Part shown: one piece after another, positions 24,732 to 34,080 of the stretch
Position numbering within the stretch: position 1 is the stretch's first letter
Layout: each line of letters starts with the position of its first letter
Origin: Roseivivax halotolerans
Lineage (GTDB): Bacteria; Pseudomonadota; Alphaproteobacteria; Rhodobacterales; Rhodobacteraceae
Length of the DNA: 64,000 bases
NCBI RefSeq assembly: GCF_900115815.1
Contig: NZ_FOXV01000009.1
Span: 62,001-126,000, forward strand
Direction of reading: 5' to 3'
Made by a program: the position numbers and the translations under genes
Notes under the pieces: generated by a model
The model's input: only the letters and a program-made list of their open reading frames with translations
What the model was told of the DNA's origin: nothing
Databases searched by the model: none

Positions 24732-25629
24732 GAATGCGCCCGCCGCACCGATGATGAACGACACCCTCCGCGCCACGCTCTGGATGACGGGTGCGATCGC
24801 CTCCTTCATCTCGATGGCGATTGCCGGACGGGAAGTCAGCTTCGAACTCGACACGTTCGAGATCATGCTCTTCCGGTCGCTGATCGGGATCGGCATCGTC
24901 TTGGCGCTGTCGTCGCTGACCGGGCGCCGCCGCGAGATCCGCGCGCAACGGATGGGGCTGCATCTTATCCGCAATATCAGTCACTTCACGGGCCAAAACC
25001 TGTGGTTCTATGCGATCACGGTGATCCCGCTCGCCCAGGTCTTCGCGCTGGAATTCACCTCGCCGATCTGGGTGATGCTGCTCTCGCCGCTCGTACTCGG
25101 AGAGAAGTTGACGAAAACCCGTGGTATCGCGGCTCTGGCGGGTTTCCTCGGTGTCTTGATCGTCACGCGGCCGTCGCCCGAAACCTTCGATTGGGGGCTT
25201 GTGGCCGCGGCGGGCGCGGCGGCCGGGTTCGCAGGCTCCGCTGTTTTCACGCGTCGCCTGACGCGCACCGAGAGTATCGTGTCGATCCTTTTCTGGCTGA
25301 CGGTCATGCAGGCAGCCCTTGGCGTTCTCTGCGCCGGTTTCGATGGTGACATCGCCCTGCCCTCTGCGGAAAGCTGGCCTTGGGTGGCGCTGATCGCGAT
25401 GGCGGGCCTCGTTGCGCATTATTGCCTGACGACCGCGCTGAGCCTCGCCCCGGCCACCGTCGTCATGCCGATCGACTTCACGCGCCTGCCGCTCATCGCG
25501 CTGGTGGGATGGCTTCTATACTCCGAAGTGCTCGATCCGTTCGTGCTCGCGGGTGCCGCCGTGATCTTCGCGGCGAATTATTACAACATCTGGTCCGAGA
25601 CCCGCCGAAAGCCCGCTCCCGCCCTGTGA
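24724..25629 (+). CDS. EamA family (DMT superfamily) transporter, copy 1
   Basis: The 301-residue protein has ten hydrophobic segments arranged as two EamA repeats. The first is about residues 17-150 (LWMTGAIASFISMAIAGRE, then QVFALEFTSPIWVMLLSPLVLGE) and the second about 160-295. The conserved ends of helices 4/5 and 9/10 are recognisable. These proteins export or import small metabolites; the substrate is unknown. The ATG overlaps the preceding stop. It belongs to the same co-directional run as guaA. Confidence 0.85.
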   Translation: MAENAPAAPMMNDTLRATLWMTGAIASFISMAIAGREVSFELDTFEIMLFRSLIGIGIVLALSSLTGRRREIRAQRMGLHLIRNISHFTGQNLWFYAITVIPLAQVFALEFTSPIWVMLLSPLVLGEKLTKTRGIAALAGFLGVLIVTRPSPETFDWGLVAAAGAAAGFAGSAVFTRRLTRTESIVSILFWLTVMQAALGVLCAGFDGDIALPSAESWPWVALIAMAGLVAHYCLTTALSLAPATVVMPIDFTRLPLIALVGWLLYSEVLDPFVLAGAAVIFAANYYNIWSETRRKPAPAL

Positions 25630-25746
25630 CAGAATAGTGACGTTACGGCGCTCTGCGTCAGCCTGACGCGGGGTCAGATTTGCCGCGATTCCCTCCCGGG
25701 TTGTAGCGTGAGCAAAGGAGGAGTCTCCGAAGGGATGAGGAACACC

Positions 25747-27015
25747 ATGAAATATGCACTTTTGAGCGCGTCCGCGCTGGCCATTTCGGCAGCGTCGGCA
25801 CATGCCGCGGGGCTCGACCGCTCGGGTCAGTCGATCGCATCGATTTTCGCAACGGACAACACGGCCAGCCTGAGCTTCGGCTACGTGATGCCGAGCCTGA
25901 CGGGTGAAGATATCGGTGGCCCCGGCGATTATGATGACAGCGTCGGCGAGAACTATTCAGTTATCGGTTTGAGCTACACCAATGCGGTGAACTCGGCCTT
26001 CAACTACTCGGTCATTCTCGATCAGCCTTACGGGGTCGATATCGATTACGGCGCTGATCCGACTGCGTCGAACCTCGGCGGGACAGCCGCCGACCTCGAC
26101 AGCAACGCGGTCACGTTTGTCGGTCGGTATCGCTTTAACGAGAACTTCAGTGTGTTCGCGGGTATCAAGGCGCAGCGCGTGAAGGCTGATGTAACTCTCA
26201 ACGGCCAAGCGTATACGCGAGGTTTTGTACCTTCCGCAATTTCAGCTCAAACGTTTCAACAACCGAGCCTAGAGAATCCAGCCCCTGTAGCGTTCGGTTC
26301 AGATCAAACTCCCGAGCAGATTCAGGCCGCGCTGGCCAATCCGAATACTCTTCAAAGCCAAATCGCAGCAGCAACGCAGGATGGTATTGCCACCGGCGGC
26401 GGCTACAACTTCGATATGGATCAAAACACCCAGCCCGGCTATCTCGTCGGTGCGGCCTACGAGATCCCGGATATCGCCTTGCGTATCTCAGGTACCTATC
26501 AGTTCGAGATTGAGCACACGGCTGACTACGACGAAAGCGTTGGCGGTACGGAGGTGAACTCAGGAGAGATCGACTACATCACCCCCGCGTCTTTCAACCT
26601 CGAATTCCAAACCGGTATCGCACCGGGCACGCTTCTGCTGGCCAGCTACCGTTGGACACAGTTTTCTGAAGTCGACATCGTGCCGGAACAACTCGGCCGC
26701 GATCTCGTGAACCTCGAAGACGGCCACCGCTACACGCTCGGCCTTGGCCGCGCTTTCTCCGAAGAGCTCTCGGGCTCGGCGACGATCATCTATGAGCCGA
26801 AGGGCGATGATCTCGTCTCGCCGCTCGGGCCGACGAACGGTCTTTGGGGGCTCTCCGTCGGTGGACGCTACACCAACGGCAACATGAACATCTCCGGCGG
26901 CCTGAACTACTCCTGGGTTGGCGATGCGGACGCGGAAGTGGGCGGCAACGCTGTCGCGAGCTTCGAAGACAACCATGCCGTCGGCATCGGCCTGCGCGCA
27001 GAAGTGACCTTCTAA
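25747..27015 (+). CDS. OmpP1/FadL family outer-membrane transporter
   Basis: The 422-residue precursor starts MKYALLSASALAISAASAHA (signal peptide, cleavage near residue 20). An aromatic- and glycine-rich beta-barrel pattern follows, ending in AEVTF with the terminal phenylalanine needed for barrel assembly. FadL-type channels take up long-chain fatty acids or other hydrophobic compounds. The stretch around 26200-26400 is more AT-rich and Q/P/N-rich than the rest (QTFQQPSLENPAPVAF) and probably forms an exposed loop. Two earlier in-frame ATGs exist; this one gives the best signal peptide and follows AGGAA. Confidence 0.85.
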   Translation: MKYALLSASALAISAASAHAAGLDRSGQSIASIFATDNTASLSFGYVMPSLTGEDIGGPGDYDDSVGENYSVIGLSYTNAVNSAFNYSVILDQPYGVDIDYGADPTASNLGGTAADLDSNAVTFVGRYRFNENFSVFAGIKAQRVKADVTLNGQAYTRGFVPSAISAQTFQQPSLENPAPVAFGSDQTPEQIQAALANPNTLQSQIAAATQDGIATGGGYNFDMDQNTQPGYLVGAAYEIPDIALRISGTYQFEIEHTADYDESVGGTEVNSGEIDYITPASFNLEFQTGIAPGTLLLASYRWTQFSEVDIVPEQLGRDLVNLEDGHRYTLGLGRAFSEELSGSATIIYEPKGDDLVSPLGPTNGLWGLSVGGRYTNGNMNISGGLNYSWVGDADAEVGGNAVASFEDNHAVGIGLRAEVTF

Positions 27016-27039
27016 GCGCGGCTCGCTTGAGAGACTTGA

Positions 27040-27068
27040 CGCCCGGCCCGAAACGGCCGGGCGTTTTT
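27040..27068 (+). terminator. Intrinsic terminator of the FadL-type gene
   Basis: A 9-bp stem (CGCCCGGCC with GGCCGGGCG) has the loop CGAAAC and is followed by TTTTT. It starts 25 bases after the stop. Confidence 0.9.
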
Positions 27069-27121
27069 CTTTGCGCAGGTTTCGGATCGCGGCAGCCTCG
27101 CACCGCGACTAGACATGCCTC

Positions 27122-28045
27122 ATGACACCGCAGACCGACATATCCCCGCGCGCCTGGGCCGAGCTTTTTCTTCTCGCGCTGATCTGGGGCGGCTCGTTCC
27201 TTGCGATCCGCACCGCGCTCGACGAAATCGGGCCGCTGACCTCGGTCTTCTTCCGTGTGAGCCTTGCCGCGCTTGCGCTCTGGGTCTGGATCTGGGCGCG
27301 CGGGCTGGCGCTGCCGCGCGGCGCAGCGCTCTGGCGGGCGGGGCTGGTCATGGGGCTGCTCAACAACGTGCTGCCTTTCTCGCTCATGGCGTGGGGGCAG
27401 CTCCATATCCCCACCGGGCTGACCTCGATCCTGAATGCCACCACCGCCGTCTGGGGGGCGCTGATCGCGGCGCTGGTCTTTGCCGACGAACGCCTGACAC
27501 CGCGCAAGATCGCTGGCGTTAGCCTCGGCTTTGCCGGCGTGATCCTGGCCATCGGCCCCGATGTGCTTGACGGAATCTCCGTCGCCGATCTTGGCCAGAT
27601 CGCGGTGGTGGCGGGCACGCTGTCCTACGCGCTTGCCAGTGTCTGGGGGCGTCGGCACCTGAGCGGCGTGTCGCCCGAGGTGGCCGCGGCGCTGATGCTC
27701 ACGGGGGCGAGCGCGGTGATGGCCCCGCTGATGATGGCGACCGAAGGCGTGCCGCAGCTCGCGATGGCCCCGAGAACCATCGTGTCGGTGCTGTATTACG
27801 CGCTCGTCGCGACGGCCTTTGCGTACTTGCTCTATTACCGCATCCTGAAAATGGCCGGTGCCTCCAACCTGATGCTCGTCACGCTGCTGATCCCGCCGGT
27901 CGCCATCACGCTCGGCGCCTGGGTGCGCGACGAACGTCTGGAGCCGACCGCCTTCTTTGGCTTCGCGCTTCTTGCCCTGGGGCTCCTGGTGCTCGACGGT
28001 CGCGCCGCACGATGGCTTCGAGCGCGCCATGCGGGAAAGATTTGA
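27122..28045 (+). CDS. EamA family (DMT superfamily) transporter, copy 2
   Basis: The 307-residue protein has ten hydrophobic segments with the two-repeat EamA layout. WAELFLLALIWGGSFLAIRTALDEIGPLT is a textbook start of repeat 1, and QLHIPTGLTSILNATTAVWGALIAAL forms the helix 3-4 region. A short basic tail ends the protein (RWLRARHAGKI). It is not closely related to copy 1 at 24724. The substrate is unknown. It stands alone after the FadL terminator; the next gene starts 61 bases downstream. Confidence 0.85.
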   Translation: MTPQTDISPRAWAELFLLALIWGGSFLAIRTALDEIGPLTSVFFRVSLAALALWVWIWARGLALPRGAALWRAGLVMGLLNNVLPFSLMAWGQLHIPTGLTSILNATTAVWGALIAALVFADERLTPRKIAGVSLGFAGVILAIGPDVLDGISVADLGQIAVVAGTLSYALASVWGRRHLSGVSPEVAAALMLTGASAVMAPLMMATEGVPQLAMAPRTIVSVLYYALVATAFAYLLYYRILKMAGASNLMLVTLLIPPVAITLGAWVRDERLEPTAFFGFALLALGLLVLDGRAARWLRARHAGKI

Positions 28046-28106
28046 CGCCTCACGCGCCGCTCTTTACCCATCGCCGAACGATGAGCACGACACGAGGCAC
28101 CGCGAA

Positions 28107-28985
28107 ATGGCGCTACTCTACGAGACTGCGGATGATTGGCGCGGAGCGGCGGAAAAGCACGTCCTCCTTTTCGCGATGTCCGGGCTCGGCAAGACGCATG
28201 TCGCCAATATCCTGCGCGGCGAAGGCGACTGGTTTCATTACTCGATCGATTATCGCATCGGCACCCGCTACATGGGCGAATACATCGCCGACAATGCCAA
28301 GCGCGAGGCGATGAAGAACCCGTTCCTGAAAGAGCTTCTGCTCTCGGATTCGATCTATATCGGCTCCAACATCACCTTCGACAATCTCGCGCCCGTCTCC
28401 ACCTATCTCGGCAAGCCCGGCGATCCGGCGCTCGGCGGCATGGATATCGATACCTACCGCCTCCGGCAGGAGCAGTTCCGCCGCGCAGAGATGCAAGCGC
28501 TGCTCGATACCGGCTATTTCATCGATCGGGCGCGGGATCTGTATGGGTATCCGCATTTCGTCTGCGATACCGGCGGATCTATCTGTGAATGGGTCGATCC
28601 GGCCGATCCCAGGGACCCGATCCTGTCGGAACTCTCCAAGCGCTGCCTGATCGTCTGGATCGAAGGCTCGGATGCTCATACCGAAGAGCTCATCCGCCGC
28701 TTCGACCGCGCGCCGAAACCCATGGCCTACCAGCCGGAATTCCTTGAACGCGCCTGGTCGGACTACCTGATGCAGATGCAGGTCGCGCCCGACAAGGTCG
28801 ATCCGGACGCCTTCATCCGCTGGACTTACGCGCAGGCCCTGGCTCATCGGCAGCCGCTCTATGCCGAGATGGCACGAAACTGGGGCGTGACGGTCCGGGC
28901 GGAAGACATGGCCGAGGTGCGCTCGGAGGCGGGGTTTGTCGACGTCATCGCCCGCGCTCTTGAGGATCGGGCGAAAGGCGCTTAA
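28107..28985 (+). CDS. P-loop ATPase of unknown function
   Basis: The 292-residue protein has a Walker A-like motif AMSGLGKTH at about residues 22-30 near its N-terminus. [24 protein letters not shown], a conserved-looking central stretch with many aromatic residues, and an ICEWVDP segment follow. I recall similar proteins annotated only as ATPase in Rhodobacterales. They resemble nucleoside or shikimate kinase folds in having the P-loop at the extreme N-terminus. No transmembrane segment is visible. It lies directly upstream of metA with 31 bases between. The start at 28107 is chosen for compactness; a longer N-terminus overlapping the EamA gene is possible. Confidence 0.65.
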   Translation: MALLYETADDWRGAAEKHVLLFAMSGLGKTHVANILRGEGDWFHYSIDYRIGTRYMGEYIADNAKREAMKNPFLKELLLSDSIYIGSNITFDNLAPVSTYLGKPGDPALGGMDIDTYRLRQEQFRRAEMQALLDTGYFIDRARDLYGYPHFVCDTGGSICEWVDPADPRDPILSELSKRCLIVWIEGSDAHTEELIRRFDRAPKPMAYQPEFLERAWSDYLMQMQVAPDKVDPDAFIRWTYAQALAHRQPLYAEMARNWGVTVRAEDMAEVRSEAGFVDVIARALEDRAKGA

Positions 28986-29016
28986 CTCCGGTCTCTCCAC
29001 AGACCCCGAGGTTCCC

Positions 29017-29958
29017 ATGCCCATCAAGCTGCCCCGCACCCTGCCCGCCTATGACGTTCTCGGCCGCGAGGGCGTCATGGTCATGGGCGAGGATGCAGCG
29101 GACCAGCAGGATATCCGGCCTTTGCGGATCGGGCTTCTGAACCTCATGCCCAAGAAGATCCAGACGGAGACGCAATTCGCCCGCCTGATCGGTGCGACGC
29201 CGCTTCAGATCGAGCTGTCACTCATCCGCATGACGAGCCACGAGACGCGCAACACCGCCGCCGATCACATGGAAAGCTTCTACCGGCCCTTCGAAGAGGT
29301 CGCCGCAACGGACGAGAAATTCGACGGGCTCATCATCACCGGTGCACCGATCGAGCATCTCGATTACGGCGACGTCACCTATTGGGACGAGCTCACCCGC
29401 GTCTTCGACTGGACGCAGACCAACGTGCACGCGACGATGGGTGTCTGCTGGGGCGGGATGGCGATGATCAATCATTTCCACGGCGTGCCGAAGCACATGC
29501 TCGAGGCCAAGGCCTTCGGCTGTATCCGCCATTCCAACAAGGCCCCGGCTTCGCCCTATCTGCGCGGTTTCTCGGACGATATGGTGATGCCTGTCTCACG
29601 CTGGACCGAAATCCGCCGCGAGGATATCGCGGCCGCCGGTCTCGATATTCTGATCGACAGTGAGGAGACCGGCCCCTGCCTGGTGGAAGACCCGGAGCAT
29701 CACGCACTCTATATATTCAATCATCTCGAATACGATTCCGGCACCCTCAAGGAGGAGTACGACCGCGACGTGAGCCAGGGCAAACCGATCAATGTCCCGG
29801 CGAATTACTATCCTGGCGACGATCCGACCCGGACGCCGCAGAACCGTTGGCGCAGTCACGCGCATCTTCTTTATGGAAACTGGATTTCCGAGATTTACCT
29901 GACCACTCCATACGACATGTCCGAGATCGGCCGCTCCGTCACCGACCTGAGAAAGTAG
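29017..29958 (+). CDS. metAA: Homoserine O-acetyltransferase, MetA type (MetAA)
   Basis: The 313-residue protein is a full-length Met[25 protein letters not shown] near the start, the catalytic Cys144 in GVCWGGMAM, and [13 protein letters not shown] near the end. It acylates homoserine in methionine synthesis. The specificity position in TGAPIEHL (Glu113, equivalent to residue 111 of the enterobacterial enzyme) is glutamate. Published work on MetA enzymes links glutamate there to acetyl-CoA and glycine to succinyl-CoA. I therefore infer acetyl-CoA use despite the MetA fold. The leader is only 31 bases, too short for a SAM riboswitch. Confidence 0.92.
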   Translation: MPIKLPRTLPAYDVLGREGVMVMGEDAADQQDIRPLRIGLLNLMPKKIQTETQFARLIGATPLQIELSLIRMTSHETRNTAADHMESFYRPFEEVAATDEKFDGLIITGAPIEHLDYGDVTYWDELTRVFDWTQTNVHATMGVCWGGMAMINHFHGVPKHMLEAKAFGCIRHSNKAPASPYLRGFSDDMVMPVSRWTEIRREDIAAAGLDILIDSEETGPCLVEDPEHHALYIFNHLEYDSGTLKEEYDRDVSQGKPINVPANYYPGDDPTRTPQNRWRSHAHLLYGNWISEIYLTTPYDMSEIGRSVTDLRK

Positions 29959-29968
29959 GCGTAACCCA

Positions 29969-30949
29969 TTGTCTTTGTTTTCCAAGTTCCTCACCGGGGC
30001 CGCGCTGATGACGCTCGCGGCCTGCGCCGCGGTCGGCACAACGGCATCCTCGCGCAACGACGAGACAACCGAGACATGGCCGCCCATCGGAGAGTTCGTC
30101 ACGCTTGAGAATGGTCGCCGCGTTCACGCCTTCCAGACAGGTTCCGGCCCGGATCTCGTGCTGATCCACGGCGCGAGCGGCAATGTGCGGGACTTTACCT
30201 TCTCATTCGCCGACCGCGTGAAGGATCGCTACCGCGTCACCGTCTTCGACCGCCCCGGTCTCGGCTATACGGACCGCGCCAATGCGCGCGTCGAGGGTGC
30301 GTTCAACAGCGATGCAGAGACGCCCTACGAACAGGCGCTGATGCTCAAGCAAGCGGCCGAGAAACTGGGCGTTGAGCGGCCCATCGTGCTCGGTCATTCC
30401 TATGGCGGCGCGGTGGCGATGGCCTGGGGTCTCGAATACGAGCCCGCCGCGCTGGTGGTCGTCTCCGGCGCGACGATCCCCTGGTCGGGCGGGCTTGGCG
30501 CGCAATACAGGCTTCTCGGATCGTCGCTCGGCGGCGCGATCATCGCGCCAATCGCCACCGCCTTCGCCACGCGGAGCCGCATCGACACTGTCACCGAGGC
30601 GATTTTCGAGCCGCAGCCCGTGCCCGAGGGGTATCTCGACTATGTGGGGCCAGGCCTTACGCTGAAACAGACCGCGATCCGCGCCAATGCGCGTCAGGTC
30701 AATAACCTGCACGAACAGGTCAGCGAGATGGCCCCCCGCTACGAGACGGTCACCGTGCCGGTTGAGATCGTGCATGGTGCTGTTGATGAGGTGGTGCCGC
30801 CCCAGGTTCATGCGGAGCCGCTGAACAACCTTCTTCCAAACAGTAATCTCACGCTTCTCGAGGGGATCGGACACATGCCGCATCACTGGGCCCCCGAAGC
30901 GGTGGAAGCGGCCATCAACCGCGCAGCGGCGCGCGCAGGTCTGCGCTAG
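29969..30949 (+). CDS. Alpha/beta hydrolase, probable lipoprotein
   Basis: The 326-residue protein has a lipoprotein signal (LTGAALMTLAAC, lipobox LAAC with Cys at about residue 19). An alpha/beta hydrolase fold follows: LVLIHGASGNVRDF (oxyanion region, about 61-74), the nucleophile elbow GHSYGGAVA (Ser about 142), and the final histidine in GIGHMPHHW. Attachment to the periplasmic face of a membrane is likely. The substrate is unknown. The TTG start is chosen because it yields a complete signal peptide; an internal ATG 13 codons later would truncate it. It begins 10 bases after metAA. Confidence 0.8.
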   Translation: MSLFSKFLTGAALMTLAACAAVGTTASSRNDETTETWPPIGEFVTLENGRRVHAFQTGSGPDLVLIHGASGNVRDFTFSFADRVKDRYRVTVFDRPGLGYTDRANARVEGAFNSDAETPYEQALMLKQAAEKLGVERPIVLGHSYGGAVAMAWGLEYEPAALVVVSGATIPWSGGLGAQYRLLGSSLGGAIIAPIATAFATRSRIDTVTEAIFEPQPVPEGYLDYVGPGLTLKQTAIRANARQVNNLHEQVSEMAPRYETVTVPVEIVHGAVDEVVPPQVHAEPLNNLLPNSNLTLLEGIGHMPHHWAPEAVEAAINRAAARAGLR

Positions 30950-31014
30950 ACGTTTGCGTTAAGCCTTTTCACATTCCATAGTCGCCAGACCCGAGCGACT
31001 TGCGGAGGCCACAC

Positions 31015-31884
31015 ATGTCCACACCCTTCGACGGTGCGATCAGCGCGTTTCACGAACAGGAAGCGCCCGATGATCTGCGCCGCGTCCTCGATGGAGCCAA
31101 GAAGGACGACATGCTCGATCCCTCTTATCCCTATGACGAGCGGATGGATAAGGACGCGTACGCGGAGGCGCTCGAGGCACTGCAGATCGAGCTTGTGAAA
31201 ATGCAGGCCTGGGTCAAGGCAACCGGCCAGCGCATCGCCATCGTCTTCGAAGGACGCGATGCCGCTGGAAAAGGCGGCACGATCAAGCGCTTCCGCGAGA
31301 ACCTTAATCCGCGTGGCGCGCGTATCGTGGCGCTGTCCAAGCCATCCGATACCGAGGCGAGCCAGTGGTACTTCCAGCGCTACGTCCAACACCTGCCCGC
31401 CGCCGGAGAGATCGTGTTCTTCGACCGCTCCTGGTATAACCGCGGCGTCGTGGAGCATGTCTTCGGGTTCTGCACGCCCGAGGAGCGCGAGCTTTTCTTC
31501 CGGCAAGTCCCCGATTTCGAACGGATGCTCGTCAATGACGGGATTCGTCTTACCAAGCTTTGGCTCAATGTCGGACGCGGCGAACAGCTCCGCCGCTTTC
31601 TCGAACGTGAAAGCGATCCGCTAAAGCATTGGAAACTCTCCTGGATCGACGTCGAAGGGCTTAAAAAATGGGACGCCTACAGCGACGCGATCCGCGAAAC
31701 GCTGGAGCGGACGGACACGCCTCACGCGCCTTGGACTGTGATCCGCACCGACGACAAGCGCCGTGCGCGGATTAACGCGATCCGGCACGTTCTGTCGGGC
31801 CTCGACTACGATCAGAAGGACGAAAAGGCCCTTGGCGTCGTCGATGCCAAGATCTGCGGTGGGCGTGACATCTGGAATGACTAA
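31015..31884 (+). CDS. ppk2: Polyphosphate kinase 2 (PPK2 family)
   Basis: The 289-residue single-domain PPK2 has the Walker A motif in [16 protein letters not shown] (about 77-92) and the Walker B region [17 protein letters not shown] (about 136-152). The lid segment follows, and [11 protein letters not shown] is typical. PPK2 transfers phosphate between polyphosphate and nucleoside diphosphates or monophosphates. The short length fits class I, which uses NDPs. GGAGG lies about 9 bases upstream. Its last 8 bases overlap the start of the TetR gene, suggesting translational coupling. Confidence 0.93.
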   Translation: MSTPFDGAISAFHEQEAPDDLRRVLDGAKKDDMLDPSYPYDERMDKDAYAEALEALQIELVKMQAWVKATGQRIAIVFEGRDAAGKGGTIKRFRENLNPRGARIVALSKPSDTEASQWYFQRYVQHLPAAGEIVFFDRSWYNRGVVEHVFGFCTPEERELFFRQVPDFERMLVNDGIRLTKLWLNVGRGEQLRRFLERESDPLKHWKLSWIDVEGLKKWDAYSDAIRETLERTDTPHAPWTVIRTDDKRRARINAIRHVLSGLDYDQKDEKALGVVDAKICGGRDIWND

Positions 31885-32494
31885 GCGCGGCTATCATCAT
31901 GGCAATCTCAAACAGGCGCTTGTCGAAGCGGCACTTGGGCTCATCGAGGAGCGCGGACCGACCGGCTTCACCCTCAGCGAGGCGGCAAAGCGCGCGGGTG
32001 TCACGCCAGCCGCGGTGTACCGCCATTTCGATGGGCGCGAGGCGCTGATCGCGGAAGCGGCCCGCCAAGGCTACGAGATCTTCGTGGACGTGATGGAATA
32101 CGCCTACAATTCCCGCCAACCCTCGGCGCTGGCCGCTTTCGAAGCCACCGGCGAGGCGTATCTCGCTTTCGCGCGGCGCTATCCGGGCCACTACATCGCG
32201 ATGTTCGAATCCGGCGTCTCCGTGAACCAGTCTCCCGCGCTCGCGCAGGTTGCCAATCGCGCTTGGGGCGTGCTCGAACGCGCCGCTGCGGATCTTTCGC
32301 AGCACATTCCTGCAGACAGGCGTCCTCCGGCCCAGATGTTCTCGGCGCATATCTGGGCGATGTGCCACGGGGTGGTGGAGTTGTTCGCGCGGAACTCTCC
32401 GGGCAACAAGTCACCGTTTCCCGCGGACCAGCTTCTCGAGACCGGAATCGGGGTTTATCTGCGCGGCCTCGGGCTCATTCCGCCCGACAATTGA
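31877..32494 (+). CDS. TetR family transcriptional regulator
   Basis: The 205-residue protein has a TetR HTH at about residues 10-55 ([17 protein letters not shown], then [23 protein letters not shown]). An all-helical ligand domain of the type often annotated TetR_C_33 follows. The ATG overlaps the ppk2 stop by 8 bases. The target is unknown. It might regulate its own operon, although I see no clear dyad upstream of ppk2; the TetR-like operator at 36306 is an alternative target in trans. Confidence 0.85.
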   Translation: MTKRGYHHGNLKQALVEAALGLIEERGPTGFTLSEAAKRAGVTPAAVYRHFDGREALIAEAARQGYEIFVDVMEYAYNSRQPSALAAFEATGEAYLAFARRYPGHYIAMFESGVSVNQSPALAQVANRAWGVLERAAADLSQHIPADRRPPAQMFSAHIWAMCHGVVELFARNSPGNKSPFPADQLLETGIGVYLRGLGLIPPDN

Positions 32495-32516
32495 TGCGAA
32501 ACATAAGCCGTATACG

Positions 32517-32546
32517 CCAAGATATTATTATCCAATAATATCTTGG
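32517..32546. terminator. AT-rich 13-bp inverted repeat between convergent genes
   Basis: CCAAGATATTATT (32517-32529) pairs perfectly with AATAATATCTTGG (32534-32546) around the loop ATCC. It touches the 3' end of der and follows the TetR gene. It lacks a U-tract outside the stem and is strikingly AT-rich for this genome. It may be a terminator or a protein-binding dyad. Confidence 0.45.
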
Positions 32547-32547
32547 C

Positions 32548-34008
32548 TCACCCCTTGTTCTTTCCCAGGTGCTTCTTGAGTGCGCCCGCGTTCTTCACCT
32601 TGCGCCCTTTATAGGGGTTCCGGTCACCCTGACCGCGCATGACCAGTCGAATGGGTGTGCCCGGCATATCAAAGTCGATGCGTAACCCATTGACGAGATA
32701 GCGTGAATAGCTGTCCGGGATCTTGTCCGGGTGAGAGCACATCACCACGAAATGCGGCGGGCGCGTCTTCGCTTGCGTCATGTAGCGCAGCTTGATCCTG
32801 CGGCCCTGCGGTGCCGGGGGCGGATGCGCCTCGACCATCGCGCCGAGCCAGCGGTTCAGCCGCGCCGTGGAGATACGCCGGTTCCAGACGTCATGCGCCT
32901 TCATCACCGCTGCATGCAGCCGGTCGAGCCCGCGCCCCGTCTTGGCCGACACCGTGACGAGCGGCGCGCCGCGCAGCTGTGGCAGCAGCCGTTCGAAGGC
33001 TTCCTTCATCGCGGCGAGCTTCTCGTTCTTCTCGTCCTCGAGATCCCACTTGTTGACCGCGACAACGACCGCACGGCCTTCTCGCTCGGCGAGGTCCGCA
33101 ATCCGAAGATCCTGCTGCTCGAACGGGATCGCGGCATCGAGAACGACGATCACGACCTCGGCGAACTTTACCGCGCGCAGACCATCCGAGACCGAGAGCT
33201 TCTCGAGCTTGTCCTGCACCTTGGCCTTCTTGCGCATCCCCGCCGTATCGAAAATCCGCGTCGGCGTGCCCTGCCAGTCGAGCCGCAGAGAGATGGCATC
33301 GCGGGTGATCCCGGCTTCGGGGCCGGTCAGAAGGCGGTCCTCGCCCAAGAGCTTGTTGATAAGGGTCGACTTGCCCGCATTGGGCCGGCCTACCACCGCG
33401 ACCTGCAACGGCTTTTCATCCGTCGGGACCGGCACGGCTTCATCGGCCTCTTCGGAGACCGGCAGGCTCACCTCCGGCTCGGCGGCCTCGGCGGCGCTCA
33501 GCGCGGTCTCGAAACGCTCAGAGATCGGCAGCAGCGCGGAATAGAGATCCGGCATCCCCTCGCCGTGCTCGCTCGAAATCGCCAGCGGCTCGCCAAGACC
33601 GAGATTCCAGGCCTCGAGCACACCCGCCTCGGCGGCGCGCCCTTCGGCCTTGTTCGCCACGAGAATGACCTGGTCCGCACGTTTGCGCAGGATGTCCGCG
33701 AAGATCTCGTCGACGGGAGTGATGCCGGTGCGCGCATCGATCATGAAGAGGCACACGTCGGCATCCTCGACCGCGCGTTCGGTCAGCCGCCGCATCCGGC
33801 CTTCGAGCGAGTCGTCAGTCGCATCTTCAAGCCCCGCAGTATCGACCGCGATGAAGTTGATGTCACCCAGCCGTGCTTCGCCTTCGCGCAGATCGCGCGT
33901 CACACCGGGCTGGTCGTCCACCAGCGCAAGGCGCTTGCCCACAAGCCGGTTGAACAGCGTGGATTTGCCCACATTGGGGCGGCCAACGATGGCGAGTTTG
34001 AAGGACAT
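32548..34008 (-). CDS. der: Ribosome-associated GTPase Der (EngA)
   Basis: The 486-residue protein has two tandem GTPase domains, the hallmark of Der. G1 motifs are GRPNVGKST (about 8-16) and GRPNAGKST (about 212-220), with G3 DTAGLED and DTAGMRK and G4 NKAEG/NKWDL. The C-terminal KH-like domain follows ([25 protein letters not shown]). It acts in 50S subunit assembly. An acidic linker joins the G domains. It is third in the yfgM-bamB-der order seen across proteobacteria. Confidence 0.97.
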   Translation of the reverse strand: MSFKLAIVGRPNVGKSTLFNRLVGKRLALVDDQPGVTRDLREGEARLGDINFIAVDTAGLEDATDDSLEGRMRRLTERAVEDADVCLFMIDARTGITPVDEIFADILRKRADQVILVANKAEGRAAEAGVLEAWNLGLGEPLAISSEHGEGMPDLYSALLPISERFETALSAAEAAEPEVSLPVSEEADEAVPVPTDEKPLQVAVVGRPNAGKSTLINKLLGEDRLLTGPEAGITRDAISLRLDWQGTPTRIFDTAGMRKKAKVQDKLEKLSVSDGLRAVKFAEVVIVVLDAAIPFEQQDLRIADLAEREGRAVVVAVNKWDLEDEKNEKLAAMKEAFERLLPQLRGAPLVTVSAKTGRGLDRLHAAVMKAHDVWNRRISTARLNRWLGAMVEAHPPPAPQGRRIKLRYMTQAKTRPPHFVVMCSHPDKIPDSYSRYLVNGLRIDFDMPGTPIRLVMRGQGDRNPYKGRKVKNAGALKKHLGKNKG

Positions 34009-34080
34009 GGGCGGGCAGCCTCGAAAAGGTCGCGTCAGGAGATGCGCGACCTAATCCATTTCAGCGCGCGGGGAAAGGGG

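Noticed and set aside
28986-29016. SAM-II riboswitch before metAA, as seen in many alphaproteobacteria
   Set aside because: Only 31 bases separate the upstream stop from the ATG, too little for the aptamer, and no pseudoknot-like pattern is visible.
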